Assembly (NCBI GenBank): GCA_016936815.1
Contig: JAFGXD010000072.1
Location: 1 to 38,274, forward strand
Length of the DNA: 38,274 nucleotides
DNA from: Bacteroidales bacterium
GTDB lineage: Bacteria > Bacteroidota > Bacteroidia > Bacteroidales > GWF2-38-335
Direction: 5' to 3'
This document shows positions 15,399 through 24,973 of this stretch, in pieces. The position numbers and the translations under genes were made by a program. The first letter of the stretch is position 1, and each line of letters opens with the position of its first letter. The notes under the pieces are model-generated. The model was not told where the DNA came from. It was given only the letters and a program-made list of their open reading frames with translations, and made no database searches.

Positions 15399-15716
15399 TT
15401 ACAATAATGCGTCAAGTTTTTGTGTTAGAGTTGCTTTTGGAGCTGCGCCAACATGTTTATCTTTTACTTCGCCGTTTTTGATAAATATTACTGTTGGAAT
15501 ATTTCTAATTCCAAACTTGGAAGCAACACCGTGGTTATTGTCAACATCAACTTTTCCAATAACGGCTTTTCCTTCATACTCCTTGTGCATTTCCTCAATA
15601 ATTGGTCCAATCATTCTGCAAGGACCACACCATTCAGCCCAAAAATCAAGAACAACAGGCTTATCGGATTTCATTACTAGTTCATCAAAGTTCGAATCGG
15701 TTATTTCTAAGGCCAT
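15399..15716 (-). CDS. trxA: Thioredoxin
   Basis: This general protein disulfide reductant has 105 residues and the full thioredoxin fold. The active site is WCGPC in DFWAEWCGPCRM, with C30 and C33. The conserved buried aspartate region (VVLDFW), the cis-proline loop (IRNIPTVIFIKNGE) and the C-terminal helix are all present. There is no signal peptide, so it acts in the cytoplasm. It would be reduced by the thioredoxin reductase encoded at 35121 and can feed the Bcp peroxiredoxin encoded at 24271. A good promoter lies inside the 3' end of dnaE (15757-15787), so trxA can be expressed independently of the upstream genes. Confidence 0.96.
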   Translation of the reverse strand: MALEITDSNFDELVMKSDKPVVLDFWAEWCGPCRMIGPIIEEMHKEYEGKAVIGKVDVDNNHGVASKFGIRNIPTVIFIKNGEVKDKHVGAAPKATLTQKLDALL

Positions 15717-15748
15717 AATAAATTGTTTTTAAATTAATATCTGGTTTT

Positions 15749-18700
15749 CTATTTTTCAAAAATAAACTCTAAGTTTGGATTATTCAACAAAAAGTTTGTG
15801 AATTTTTCAGAAAGATTTACACAATAATTCCTCGAGAACATTCCAATTTTTATATTATTATTTTTATCTATAATTTTAAATTTCAATTTTTTATCTCCCT
15901 TATTTTCTATACTTACAGCTTCAAGTTGATTTATTAGATTACTGTCAACATCGTTTACATCAATTGAAATTGTTACCCCTTTAATTAAATCTTTTCGGGC
16001 ATCGGATAACATGTGAATTTTCTTAATTTTTATTTCAGTTTCCAATATTCCATCTTTGTTGGCATAGGCTCTCTTTTGAATACGGGCTGAAATTAGCAAA
16101 TGAAATCCCTGAGCAATAAAGTTTTTGTATGTAGCATAATCCTGACCAAAAAACATAAATTTATAACTGCCAAAATAGTCCTCAAGAATAAAAAAACCAT
16201 ATTTATTACCATTTTTAGAATAAATATCAACCTGTGCTTCTGTTACCATTCCACCAATTGTAATATCTTTATTAAGAAGGCTTTCCAAATCTTTCAAGTC
16301 CGAAATTTTATGAGTAGTAAGAAAGCTTAGTTCAAGTTTATAAGGATCTAAAGGATGAGCAGACAAAAAGATACCAACCACTTCTTTCTCTTTTTCAAGT
16401 TTTTCTATTGGCGACCATTCTTTACCGACCTGAATTTGTGGAATACTAACTTCAATGTCTATTGAATCTCCAAAAAGTGTTTGTTGAGTAGTATTTTTAT
16501 CTTCTTTCATTTTGTTTCCGAATCGTATTAATCTTTCAACAAATTGAACTCCATCCTCATCCTGTTCAAAAAACTGGTATCTTTTAATTTCAGTAAAACA
16601 GTCAAATCCCCCGGCTAAAGCAAGAGCTTCAAGCGATTTTTTATTCACAGCTCTTAAATCTACCCTTTCCACAAAATCGAAAATTGAAACAAAGTTGCCT
16701 CTTGCCTCTCTTTCTTTAATAATTGATTCTACCGCAGCCTTGCCAACACCTTTTATTGCAGCCATTCCAAAGCGAATATCACCTGCTTTATTTACCATAA
16801 AATCGACAAAACTTTCATTAACATCCGGACCTAACACATTTAATTTCATTCTTTTGCATTCGTCCATAAAAAAAGTAACCTGTTTAATATCGTTTTTGTT
16901 GTTACTTAAAACAGAAGCCATATATTCTGCAGGATAGTTAGCCTTAAGATATGCAGTTTGAAAAGCAATATATGCATAACAAGTGGAATGGGATTTATTA
17001 AAAGCATAAGAAGCAAATGCCTCCCAATCGTGCCATATTTTTTCCAGAATCTGTTCTTCGTGTCCATTAGTTTTGCCACCCTCAAAGAACTTTGGTTTTA
17101 GTTTTTCCAACAAATTTATATCTTTCTTACCCATTGCTTTACGCAAGGTATCGGCTTCACCCTTTGAAAAGTTAGCGAGTTTTTGAGAAAGAAGCATTAC
17201 CTGTTCCTGATAAACCGTAATACCGTATGTTTCCTCAAGAAATTCCTGCATTTCAGCTAAATCGTAACTTACTTTTTCAATTCCATTTTTTCGATTAATA
17301 AATGAAGGAATATACTCCATAGGCCCGGGTCTGTAGAGAGCATTCATTGCAATAAGGTCAGCAAACTGTGTTGGTTTTAATTCCTTAAGGTGTTTTTGCA
17401 TTCCTGGAGATTCATACTGAAAAATTCCAACAGTTGCTCCTTTTTGAAAAAGCTCGTAAGTTTTTGGGTCGTCGAGGGGTATTTCGTCGGGGTCTATTTC
17501 AATTCCATGACGTTTTTTAATAATTGTTAAAGAATCTCTTATAAGGGTTAAAGTTTTTAATCCCAGAAAGTCCATTTTTAACAATCCAGCGGGTTCTACA
17601 ACATGGTTATCGAATTGTGTTACCATTAAATCTGAATCTTTGGCAATAGCAACGGGAACCAAATTTGAAATATCGCATGGTGCAATAATAACACCACATG
17701 GATGAATTCCGGTGTTCCTAATTTGACCTTCTAATTCTATGGCCTTTTCAATGGTTTCAAATTCTAATCCATTTCTACTATTATACTTTTCCCTCAGTTT
17801 TTCGGCATCGGCATATTTATCTTTAGCATTTTCTTTCAGCTCTTTATCTGTCATTGTAAACAGTTTAGCAAGCTTTATATCAGGCATTAATTTGCTAAGG
17901 TTTTCCGAATCCGACAAAGGTAAATCAAGTACCCTGGCTGCATCTTTAATTGAAGATTTTGCAGCCATTGTTCCGTAAGTAATTATTTGGGCTACTTGAT
18001 TATATCCATATTTATCAACCACCCATTTAATAATTCGGTCTCTTCCTTCATCGTCAAAGTCAATATCAATATCAGGTAAAGAAACTCTATCGGGGTTTAA
18101 GAATCTTTCGAAAAGTAAATCGTATTTTATGGGGTCAACATTTGTAATTCCAATGCAGTATGCAACTGCCGAGCCCGCAGCTGAACCTCTTCCGGGCCCA
18201 ACTGCAACTCCCATTTTTCTGGCCTGATTTGTAAAGTCTTGAACTATAAGAAAATATCCCGGATAACCCGTTCTTTCTATAGTTTCAAGTTCAAAATCAA
18301 GTCTTGTTTTAATCTCATCAGTAATTTCCCCATATCTTCTTTTTGCACCCTCAAAAGCAAGATGTCTTAAATATGCATTTTCTCCTCTTTTCCCTTCATC
18401 TTCAGCATCTTTTGGATTAATAAACTCCTCGGGAATATCGAATTTTGGTAGTAAAACAGGTCTTCTTAATTCATATTCTTCTATTTTATCAACAATTTCT
18501 TTAACATTAATTATTGCATCAGGATAATCGAGGAAAAGCTCTTTCATTTCATCCTGATTTTTAAAATAATACTCACTATTTGGAAAACCATATCTGTAGC
18601 CTCTGCCTCTACCAATAGGAGTTGCTTGTTTTTCTCCTTCTTTCAAACAAAGAAGTAAATCGTGCGAATCGGCATCGGATTGATTTACATAGAAGGTGTT

Positions 18701-20092
18701 ATTTGTTGCAACACACTTAATATTATATTTATTACTAAATTTAATTAGAGTATCATTTAGCCTTTTTTCTTCTTCGAGACCGTGATTTACAAGTTCCAGA
18801 TAAAAATCTTCCCCAAATTGTTCTTTCCACCAAAGAAGAGCCTCTTCTGCCTGTTGTTCACCGACATTAAGAATAAGTGAGGGTATTTCTCCAAAACGAC
18901 CTCCTGAAAGCACAATTACATCTTCCTTATATTCTAAAATCACTTCCTTGTCAACTCTAGGAACATAATAAAAACCTTCTTTAAAACCTATTGAAGATAG
19001 TTTTGCAATATTATGATATCCTTTTTTATTTTTTGCAAGAAAAACAACCTGACCTCCATTATCCTTATTGGTTTTATCTGTTCGATTATTGCAAACAAAC
19101 AATTCGCAACCCAAAATTGCCTTAATTTTTTCCTCAGGATTTTCCTTATTTTTGTTATAATTTGAAACTTCCTGAACCATGTTAAAAGCACCCACCATAT
19201 TACCGGAATCGGTTAAAGCTAATGCCGACATTTTGTATTCTGCCGCTTTTTTAACCAAATCTTTTATTGCTGATGTAGATTGCAAAATTGAAAACTGGGA
19301 ATGGTTATGAAGATGAACAAATTCAACATTTTCGAGTATTTCAAGATTTTTCTTTTTCTCTTTTCCTGAAAGCTCTTCGGTAGCCGATAATTCTCTAAGT
19401 TTACGACTTTCTTCCTTTAGATTTAAGTGCTTAAGGCCAATAGGTTGAAAAGGCTTTGTATGATTTTCCTTAAATTTGGAAAGAAAATCCTCAGTTACAT
19501 CCAAATCTTTGGCACTAAAAGTCCCCGTTCTTATTAATTCCAGGAGACATCTGGTAGTAGCTTCCACATCTGCTGTGGCATTGTGTGCTTCGTCAAACCC
19601 ATGACCAAAAAGATAAGAGTGGAGTTCCGAAAGATTTGGAAGTTTAAATTTTCCTCCTCTACCTCCGGGCAATTTCAGTAAGTCGGCTGTAGTTTCAGTA
19701 CAAGTATCAAGAGTTTTATATTTTGTTAGCGGATTCTCTTTTCCTGCCCTTAGAAATTCACAACCCAATATATTTAAATCGAATTCAATATTTTGACCAG
19801 CAAGGAATTTGGTTTTAGCCAGTACCTCTTCAAATTTAGCCAGTATTTCACCTATTTCTGCACCTTGTTTTTGAGCTAGTTCAGTAGAAATACCATGAAT
19901 TTTTTCTGAATCAAAAGGAATATCGAAACCATCGGGCTTAACAAGGAAATCGTCGTGCTCTAATAAATCTCCATTTTCATCGTGCAATTGCCAGGCAATT
20001 TGAATACAGCGTGGCCAATTATCAAAATCATTTAATGGAGCTTTAAAGTTCTTCGGAAGCCCTGTAGTTTCTGTATCAAAAATAAGGAACAT
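15749..20092 (-). CDS. dnaE: DNA polymerase III alpha subunit with fused N-terminal 3'-5' exonuclease
   Basis: This is the replicative polymerase, 1447 residues, several hundred longer than the roughly 1160-residue E. coli DnaE. The extra length is an N-terminal DEDDh exonuclease domain (about 1-190): D7 and E9 in FDTETTGLP, then AGQNIEFDLN and HNATADVEATT. A PHP domain follows from about 255 (HLHNHS, H260, H262, H264), but TDSGN (D295, S296) replaces the usual TDHG and TNNTF replaces the usual TND-H region, so PHP metal ligands seem lost. The polymerase core has the catalytic aspartates D674 and D676 in PDIDIDFDD, and the GPGRGSAAGS motif. A helix-hairpin-helix and an OB-fold (about 1270-1350) close the protein. 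Proofreading is thus probably done by the fused domain. It lies 9 bases downstream of the S9 peptidase stop. Confidence 0.96.
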   Translation of the reverse strand: MFLIFDTETTGLPKNFKAPLNDFDNWPRCIQIAWQLHDENGDLLEHDDFLVKPDGFDIPFDSEKIHGISTELAQKQGAEIGEILAKFEEVLAKTKFLAGQNIEFDLNILGCEFLRAGKENPLTKYKTLDTCTETTADLLKLPGGRGGKFKLPNLSELHSYLFGHGFDEAHNATADVEATTRCLLELIRTGTFSAKDLDVTEDFLSKFKENHTKPFQPIGLKHLNLKEESRKLRELSATEELSGKEKKKNLEILENVEFVHLHNHSQFSILQSTSAIKDLVKKAAEYKMSALALTDSGNMVGAFNMVQEVSNYNKNKENPEEKIKAILGCELFVCNNRTDKTNKDNGGQVVFLAKNKKGYHNIAKLSSIGFKEGFYYVPRVDKEVILEYKEDVIVLSGGRFGEIPSLILNVGEQQAEEALLWWKEQFGEDFYLELVNHGLEEEKRLNDTLIKFSNKYNIKCVATNNTFYVNQSDADSHDLLLCLKEGEKQATPIGRGRGYRYGFPNSEYYFKNQDEMKELFLDYPDAIINVKEIVDKIEEYELRRPVLLPKFDIPEEFINPKDAEDEGKRGENAYLRHLAFEGAKRRYGEITDEIKTRLDFELETIERTGYPGYFLIVQDFTNQARKMGVAVGPGRGSAAGSAVAYCIGITNVDPIKYDLLFERFLNPDRVSLPDIDIDFDDEGRDRIIKWVVDKYGYNQVAQIITYGTMAAKSSIKDAARVLDLPLSDSENLSKLMPDIKLAKLFTMTDKELKENAKDKYADAEKLREKYNSRNGLEFETIEKAIELEGQIRNTGIHPCGVIIAPCDISNLVPVAIAKDSDLMVTQFDNHVVEPAGLLKMDFLGLKTLTLIRDSLTIIKKRHGIEIDPDEIPLDDPKTYELFQKGATVGIFQYESPGMQKHLKELKPTQFADLIAMNALYRPGPMEYIPSFINRKNGIEKVSYDLAEMQEFLEETYGITVYQEQVMLLSQKLANFSKGEADTLRKAMGKKDINLLEKLKPKFFEGGKTNGHEEQILEKIWHDWEAFASYAFNKSHSTCYAYIAFQTAYLKANYPAEYMASVLSNNKNDIKQVTFFMDECKRMKLNVLGPDVNESFVDFMVNKAGDIRFGMAAIKGVGKAAVESIIKEREARGNFVSIFDFVERVDLRAVNKKSLEALALAGGFDCFTEIKRYQFFEQDEDGVQFVERLIRFGNKMKEDKNTTQQTLFGDSIDIEVSIPQIQVGKEWSPIEKLEKEKEVVGIFLSAHPLDPYKLELSFLTTHKISDLKDLESLLNKDITIGGMVTEAQVDIYSKNGNKYGFFILEDYFGSYKFMFFGQDYATYKNFIAQGFHLLISARIQKRAYANKDGILETEIKIKKIHMLSDARKDLIKGVTISIDVNDVDSNLINQLEAVSIENKGDKKLKFKIIDKNNNIKIGMFSRNYCVNLSEKFTNFLLNNPNLEFIFEK
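15757..15787 (-). promoter_or_regulatory. trxA promoter inside the end of dnaE
   Basis: On the minus strand, TTG (15787-15785), a 20-base spacer and TATTTTTG (15764-15757, exact TAnnTTTG). It lies within the last codons of dnaE and 40 bases before the trxA ATG. Confidence 0.65.
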
Positions 20093-20101
20093 GGGCTGTA
20101 T

Positions 20102-22132
20102 TTATTTTAAATAGGTATCTAACCAGTTAAAAAACTCTCTTTGCCACAAAACAGCATTCTGGGGTTTTAAAACAAAATGGGTTTCTTCAGGAAAAATTAA
20201 TAATTTACTTGGAATGCCAACCAATTGAGCGGCATTAAAAGCTTGTAAACTTTCAGTATATGGAATTCTGAAATCGTTCATTCCCGAAATTATCATTATT
20301 GGCGTGTCCCAATTTTGAACAAATTTATGTGGTGAATTTGCATAAGATTTTTGAGCAACAGCATTATCTTTTTCCCAGTATGGTCCTCCCAAATCGTGGT
20401 TTACAAAAAACATTTCTTCTGTAGCAGCATATTGCGATTCTAAATTAAACATTCCGCAATGAGAAATAAAAGCCTTAAACCTGCCTTGATGATTACCTGC
20501 CAGCCAAAATACTGAAAAACCTCCATAACTTGCACCAATAGCACCTAATCTATTTTCATCAATAAAGGGTTCTTTTTTAAAATGGTCAACGGCAGATAAA
20601 TAATCTTTCATATTTTGCCCGCCATAATCGCCCGAAATTTGAGCATTCCACTCCTGTCCGAAACTTGGTAATCCTCTTCTGTTAGGTGCAATAATAACAT
20701 ATCCGTGGGCAGCCATTATTTGAAAATTCCATCGGTAACTAAAAAATTGTGATACAGCAGATTGTGGTCCACCCTGACAATAAAGCAATGCAGGGTACTT
20801 TTTTGTTTTGTCGAATCCCGGAGGTAAAATTAACCAAACAAGCATTTTTTTTCCATCGGTGGTTTCAATCCAATGCTCTTCAACCTTTCCCATTTCATAC
20901 TCGTTATATATCTTTTTGTTTACAAAAGAAAGTTGATTTTCCAGACCTTTCTTTTCGTCAATTACAAAAATTTCTGTTGCCATAGACATAGACATCTTTG
21001 CACCGGCTAAGGTTTTACCCTTTCTATCGAACCATGTATAATCGTGCTGACCTTTTGTAATTTGGTTGAATTTTGCTGATTTGAAATCGTAAGAATAAAT
21101 CTGATAAGTAGCATTTATACCTGAAATAAAAAATATTTTCTTATCATCTTCACTCCAGACAAAATGAGCTGCATTTTGGTCAAGATCCTGAGTAAGATAC
21201 TGTTTTTCACCGGTTGTTAAATCCATTACAAAAAGTCTTTCCTTATCAGCCTCATATCCCGGAGTTTCCATGCTTTGCCATGCAATTTTTTTGCTATCGT
21301 TAGAAAAAACAGGGTACTTGTCGTATCCCAACATTCCTTTGGTAATATTTTTAGTTTCTTTCGATGCAACATTGTAAATATAAATATCAGAATTTGTAGT
21401 TTTTGCATATTCTTCTCCGGTAGTTTTTTTACAAGTGTATGCAATATTTTTTCCATCCGGACTCCAAATCATTTCAGAATTGTCGAAATATGGTGAAAGT
21501 GGTGCGTCCCATGCTTCACCTTTCATAATATCTGTAACCTCTCCTATCTGACCATTTTTGTATGTAGCAACGAAAATATGAGAAAAGTTTTCATCATTCC
21601 AATGGTCCCAATGTCGGTACATTAAGTCTTCTGCAATAATTGCATTAGCTTTTGGTAAATCGGGATGTTTATCGGAAATATTTTTCAACACCTTAACTTC
21701 CGCACAGAAAAGAATGTTTTCTCCGGTTGGGCTGTATTCGAAGCTATTTATACCTCCTTTAATTTTAGAAACCTGTCTTTTATTCGAACCATCGGCATCC
21801 ATTTCCCAAATTTGAGCATCTCCTGTTTCGGTTGATAAATAGCCAATTTTTGTTCCATCAGACGACCATCTTTGGTTAAACTCATGTCCGGGATTAGATG
21901 TTAATTGCAAACAAACTTTGCTATCGACAGAAACCGACCAAATATTACTCTGACCTTTGTTTTGGGCAAGATCGTAGGTAGAAATTCCGTAAACTATTGT
22001 TTTTCCATCCGGAGACAATTGGGGATCGCTAATTCTGCCGAAATCCCATAAAGTTTCGGGTTTAATAACATTCTGGGCATTAAGAGCAACTGATATAAGA
22101 AGCAAGATTGTTAAAAGTAAAAAGCTTTTCAT
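20102..22132 (-). CDS. Secreted S9 family prolyl oligopeptidase-type peptidase
   Basis: The 676-residue serine peptidase has a signal peptide (MKSFLLLTILLLISVALNAQ). A TolB/WD40-like beta-propeller follows (about 25-400, with repeated SPDGK motifs), then a C-terminal alpha/beta-hydrolase domain. The catalytic triad can be placed: S535 in GASYGGF, D620 in MNDFRIP and H652 in EETHFVL. This matches the S9C dipeptidyl/acylaminoacyl peptidase group, e.g. the periplasmic dipeptidyl peptidases (DPP5 type) of Bacteroidota. It probably cleaves dipeptides from peptide N termini in the periplasm for amino-acid uptake. It is packed between the TPR lipoprotein and dnaE in the same direction (32 and 9 bases apart), so read-through transcription is likely. 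Confidence 0.93.
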   Translation of the reverse strand: MKSFLLLTILLLISVALNAQNVIKPETLWDFGRISDPQLSPDGKTIVYGISTYDLAQNKGQSNIWSVSVDSKVCLQLTSNPGHEFNQRWSSDGTKIGYLSTETGDAQIWEMDADGSNKRQVSKIKGGINSFEYSPTGENILFCAEVKVLKNISDKHPDLPKANAIIAEDLMYRHWDHWNDENFSHIFVATYKNGQIGEVTDIMKGEAWDAPLSPYFDNSEMIWSPDGKNIAYTCKKTTGEEYAKTTNSDIYIYNVASKETKNITKGMLGYDKYPVFSNDSKKIAWQSMETPGYEADKERLFVMDLTTGEKQYLTQDLDQNAAHFVWSEDDKKIFFISGINATYQIYSYDFKSAKFNQITKGQHDYTWFDRKGKTLAGAKMSMSMATEIFVIDEKKGLENQLSFVNKKIYNEYEMGKVEEHWIETTDGKKMLVWLILPPGFDKTKKYPALLYCQGGPQSAVSQFFSYRWNFQIMAAHGYVIIAPNRRGLPSFGQEWNAQISGDYGGQNMKDYLSAVDHFKKEPFIDENRLGAIGASYGGFSVFWLAGNHQGRFKAFISHCGMFNLESQYAATEEMFFVNHDLGGPYWEKDNAVAQKSYANSPHKFVQNWDTPIMIISGMNDFRIPYTESLQAFNAAQLVGIPSKLLIFPEETHFVLKPQNAVLWQREFFNWLDTYLK

Positions 22133-22163
22133 TATTATTAGTTTTATAGATTAGTAAAATATT

Positions 22164-23183
22164 TCAAATATTATCAAGTCTATTAAGTCCAGCCAATGCA
22201 GGTTCGTAATTAGGCATTAACTCAAGACAAGTGTTAAAATCCTCTCTGGCTTTTTCTTTATCCTTAAGCTCTTCATAACAAATACCTCTGTGCAGAAATG
22301 CTTGAAAATAAAAATGATTTATTTCAATAGCCTTTGTAAAATATTCTATTGCCTTATTGAAATCTCTTGTATACAAATACAAATATCCAATATTGTGATA
22401 TGCAGGATAATACTCATTATCAATTTCAATTAATTTATTATAAGTTTCCAAAGCTTTTGCAACATTACCGGCATCGTGGTAAAACATAGCCATATTATAG
22501 TAAGCCTGTATACTTTCGGGAACCAGATTAATTGCATTTCTATAATATTGTAGGGCTATTGAATCTCCAAGATAGGCAAAAATTAGCCCAAGTTGAATAT
22601 GAGCATCGTAATAGGAAGCTTCCATTTCAACTGTGGTCTGAAAATTAGCTAAAGCTTTTGCTGTATCTCCGGTTTCAAGATAAATTAGACCACGGGTGTA
22701 ATATTGATGAGGGTTATATTTGTCTATTTCTTTAACCCTATCTAAAAGTGCAAGGGCCTCAGAATATTGTCTTACATAGAAATTAAGATTGGCAAGATTA
22801 ATATGGGCTTCAACATTTTTAGGAAACAATCTAATGCATTTTTCCAATAAATCTTTAGTTTTTTGTGATTGTCCTCTGTTTCTGAGGTAAAGTTCACTAA
22901 GTTTAAGTAGGTAAGTCGATTCCAAAGAATCAATAGAAATTGCAAGTTCAAGACTATGAATAGCACTATCGACCAAGCCTTTTTGAAGATACAAATCCGA
23001 TCTAACATCATAAAGCACAGAGTTTTTCGGCTCTTGTCTTATTAATTGTGTTATTTCTTCAATAGATAGTTTATGTAATTCGGCAATTTCGTCCTTACCA
23101 ATTTTCTTTTCTTTTTGCTCATTTTCTGAACATGAAGAAAATAGAATAACAAATATCAGAGAATAGATTATTGTGTGTTTCAT
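22164..23183 (-). CDS. TPR-repeat lipoprotein
   Basis: The 339 residues begin with a lipoprotein signal (IFVILFSSC, modified C18). About eight tetratricopeptide repeats then fill the rest, with typical motifs such as HQYYTRGLIYLETGD, AYYNMAMFYHDAGN and AYHNIGYLYLYTRD. It is a membrane-anchored scaffold exposed to the periplasm, with no catalytic domain. Members with this layout in Bacteroidota are poorly characterised. It lies between recA and the S9 peptidase. A hairpin at 23196-23219 separates it from recA, so its expression may depend on read-through. Confidence 0.88.
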   Translation of the reverse strand: MKHTIIYSLIFVILFSSCSENEQKEKKIGKDEIAELHKLSIEEITQLIRQEPKNSVLYDVRSDLYLQKGLVDSAIHSLELAISIDSLESTYLLKLSELYLRNRGQSQKTKDLLEKCIRLFPKNVEAHINLANLNFYVRQYSEALALLDRVKEIDKYNPHQYYTRGLIYLETGDTAKALANFQTTVEMEASYYDAHIQLGLIFAYLGDSIALQYYRNAINLVPESIQAYYNMAMFYHDAGNVAKALETYNKLIEIDNEYYPAYHNIGYLYLYTRDFNKAIEYFTKAIEINHFYFQAFLHRGICYEELKDKEKAREDFNTCLELMPNYEPALAGLNRLDNI

Positions 23184-23195
23184 ATAATAAGAATT

Positions 23196-23219
23196 AGGAT
23201 GCTAAAAATATAGCATCCT
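23196..23219 (-). terminator. Hairpin after recA, likely weak terminator
   Basis: AGGATGCTA (23196-23204) and TAGCATCCT (23211-23219) form a perfect 9-bp stem with a 6-base loop. On the minus strand the following run is only moderately T-rich (AATTCTTATT), suggesting partial termination ahead of the TPR gene. Confidence 0.55.
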
Positions 23220-23234
23220 TATTAATTTTCAAAC

Positions 23235-24248
23235 TTACTTAACAAATTCCTTAATTTTGGCAACAACTTCTTCGGTTAATTCAGGATTATCGGTAAGAAG
23301 ATTTTTGACAGCATCCCTACCCTGACCAAGTTTTGTTTCGCCATAGCTAAACCAGGAGCCGCTTTTCTTAATAATATTGCTTTCCACGGCTAAATCTATT
23401 ATTTCTCCAATTCTTGAAATACCTTCGCCATAAATAATATCGAATTCTGCTTTTTTAAATGGAGGAGCAACCTTATTTTTAACAACCTTAACACGCGTTC
23501 TGTTTCCGGAAATATCTTCACCTTCTTTAAGTTGTCCAATTCTTCTGATATCTAAACGTACAGAAGCATAAAACTTAAGTGCATTTCCGCCGGTTGTAGT
23601 TTCCGGGCTTCCAAACATTACTCCAATTTTATCGCGAAGCTGATTAATAAAAATGCAGGTTGTACCGGTTTTATTTATATTGGCGGTCATTTTTCTTAGA
23701 GCTTGCGACATTAATCTTGCCTGAAGACCCATTTTGCTATCGCCCATATTTCCTTCAATTTCATCTTTTGGTGTAAGAGCTGCAACAGAGTCAATTACAA
23801 TAATATCAACAGCTCCCGACCTAATTAAATGGTCGGTAATTTCCAAAGCCTGTTCACCGTTGTCGGGCTGCGAGATTAGCAGGTTTTCTATATCTACACC
23901 AAGTTTTTCGGCATAAAACCTGTCGAAAGCATGTTCTGCATCAATAAATGCTGCTATTCCACCGGCCTTTTGAGCTTCCGCAATGGCATGAATAGCCAGA
24001 GTTGTTTTTCCTGAAGATTCAGGCCCATATATTTCCACAACCCTTCCTCTGGGGTAACCACCAACACCAAGAGCCAAATCGAGAGTTAAGGAGCCTGTCG
24101 AAATGGCAGGAACATCAACAACAACTGATTCGCCCATTTTCATTATGGTCCCTTTTCCGAAATCTTTATCTATTTTGTCGAGAGTTAGCTGCAATGCTTT
24201 TAGTTTCTCGTTTTGAATATCTTTCAGGTCTTTTTTTTCTTTTGACAT
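23235..24248 (-). CDS. recA: Recombinase RecA
   Basis: RecA forms filaments on single-stranded DNA, drives strand exchange and triggers LexA-type cleavage. The 337 residues contain Walker A GPESSGKT (75-82), the Walker B region ([12 protein letters not shown]), the conserved loop [20 protein letters not shown] and the KNKVAPPFK segment. Length is typical, with the short C-terminal tail. The ATG at 24248 follows the bcp stop by 22 bases. The two are probably co-transcribed from the promoter upstream of bcp. I see no obvious SOS operator upstream. Confidence 0.97.
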   Translation of the reverse strand: MSKEKKDLKDIQNEKLKALQLTLDKIDKDFGKGTIMKMGESVVVDVPAISTGSLTLDLALGVGGYPRGRVVEIYGPESSGKTTLAIHAIAEAQKAGGIAAFIDAEHAFDRFYAEKLGVDIENLLISQPDNGEQALEITDHLIRSGAVDIIVIDSVAALTPKDEIEGNMGDSKMGLQARLMSQALRKMTANINKTGTTCIFINQLRDKIGVMFGSPETTTGGNALKFYASVRLDIRRIGQLKEGEDISGNRTRVKVVKNKVAPPFKKAEFDIIYGEGISRIGEIIDLAVESNIIKKSGSWFSYGETKLGQGRDAVKNLLTDNPELTEEVVAKIKEFVK

Positions 24249-24270
24249 AGTTATATTTTGTTTTAGTTAA

Positions 24271-24729
24271 TTATAGCAATTCAAGTATCTGATTTGTATG
24301 ATCTTTTGTGTTTACTTTTTCAATAACATGAAGAATTATTCCATTTTCGTCGATTATAAAGGTTGTACGAAAAATGCCGAAATACACTTTTCCATAATTC
24401 TTCTTTTCTCCCCAAACGCCATATGCCGTGCAAATTTCTTTAGTTGTATCGGCAATAAGGTCGAAACCCAAAGAAAACTTTGTCTTAAATTTTTGATGCG
24501 ACTGTTCACTATCGGCACTAACTCCCAGAATTTCAAAACCCTTTTTTCTCAAGGCCAAATAACTTTCGTTAAGATTACAAGCTTCGGCCGTACAACCAGG
24601 GGTATTATCTTTTGGGTAGAAAAAAAGAATCAATCCTTTACCCGCAAAATCTTTAAGTGAAATTTCTTTCCCATCCTGATTAACTCCTTTAAATTCAGGG
24701 GCTTTATCTCCAACTTTTAAGATTATCAT
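24271..24729 (-). CDS. bcp: Thioredoxin-dependent peroxiredoxin (Bcp/PrxQ type)
   Basis: This thiol peroxidase reduces hydrogen peroxide and organic hydroperoxides. The 152 residues contain the peroxidatic C46 and resolving C51 in NTPGCTAEAC, a spacing of four residues that is diagnostic for the Bcp/PrxQ group. The GVSADSEQSHQKF motif and the FRTTFIIDENG strand are also typical. No signal peptide is present, so it is cytoplasmic. Electrons would come from thioredoxin (trxA at 15399) and thioredoxin reductase (trxB at 35121). It is the first gene of the leftward series with recA 22 bases downstream, and has a -7 box at 24776-24783. Confidence 0.95.
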   Translation of the reverse strand: MIILKVGDKAPEFKGVNQDGKEISLKDFAGKGLILFFYPKDNTPGCTAEACNLNESYLALRKKGFEILGVSADSEQSHQKFKTKFSLGFDLIADTTKEICTAYGVWGEKKNYGKVYFGIFRTTFIIDENGIILHVIEKVNTKDHTNQILELL

Positions 24730-24775
24730 ATTTTTGTATTTTTTAATTTTTAACTTGAATTTTTATTAGGGGTAG

Positions 24776-24783
24776 CAAATATA
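24776..24783 (-). promoter_or_regulatory. -7 box for bcp-recA
   Basis: TATATTTG on the minus strand (24783-24776) matches TAnnTTTG exactly, 46 bases before the bcp ATG. The -33 element is not clear. Confidence 0.5.
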
Positions 24784-24924
24784 CCTATTAATTAAAAAAA
24801 ATAATAGTTGAAAAATGGGAGTTTATTAACAATTAATTATGGAATTTCAGAAAAAATGTGTCATATTAGTGGGACTTAACACTTATTGACCATAATCGGG
24901 TGTTAACAATTAATTAAATGTAAC

Positions 24925-24932
24925 TATTTTTG
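24925..24932 (+). promoter_or_regulatory. -7 box for the giant SPOR protein gene
   Basis: TATTTTTG matches TAnnTTTG exactly, 41 bases before the ATG at 24974, in a 244-bp divergent spacer shared with bcp. No clear -33 element. Confidence 0.5.
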
Positions 24933-24973
24933 CAATAAAAAAGTAAAAGTAACGATAAACCTGAATTTGGTTT

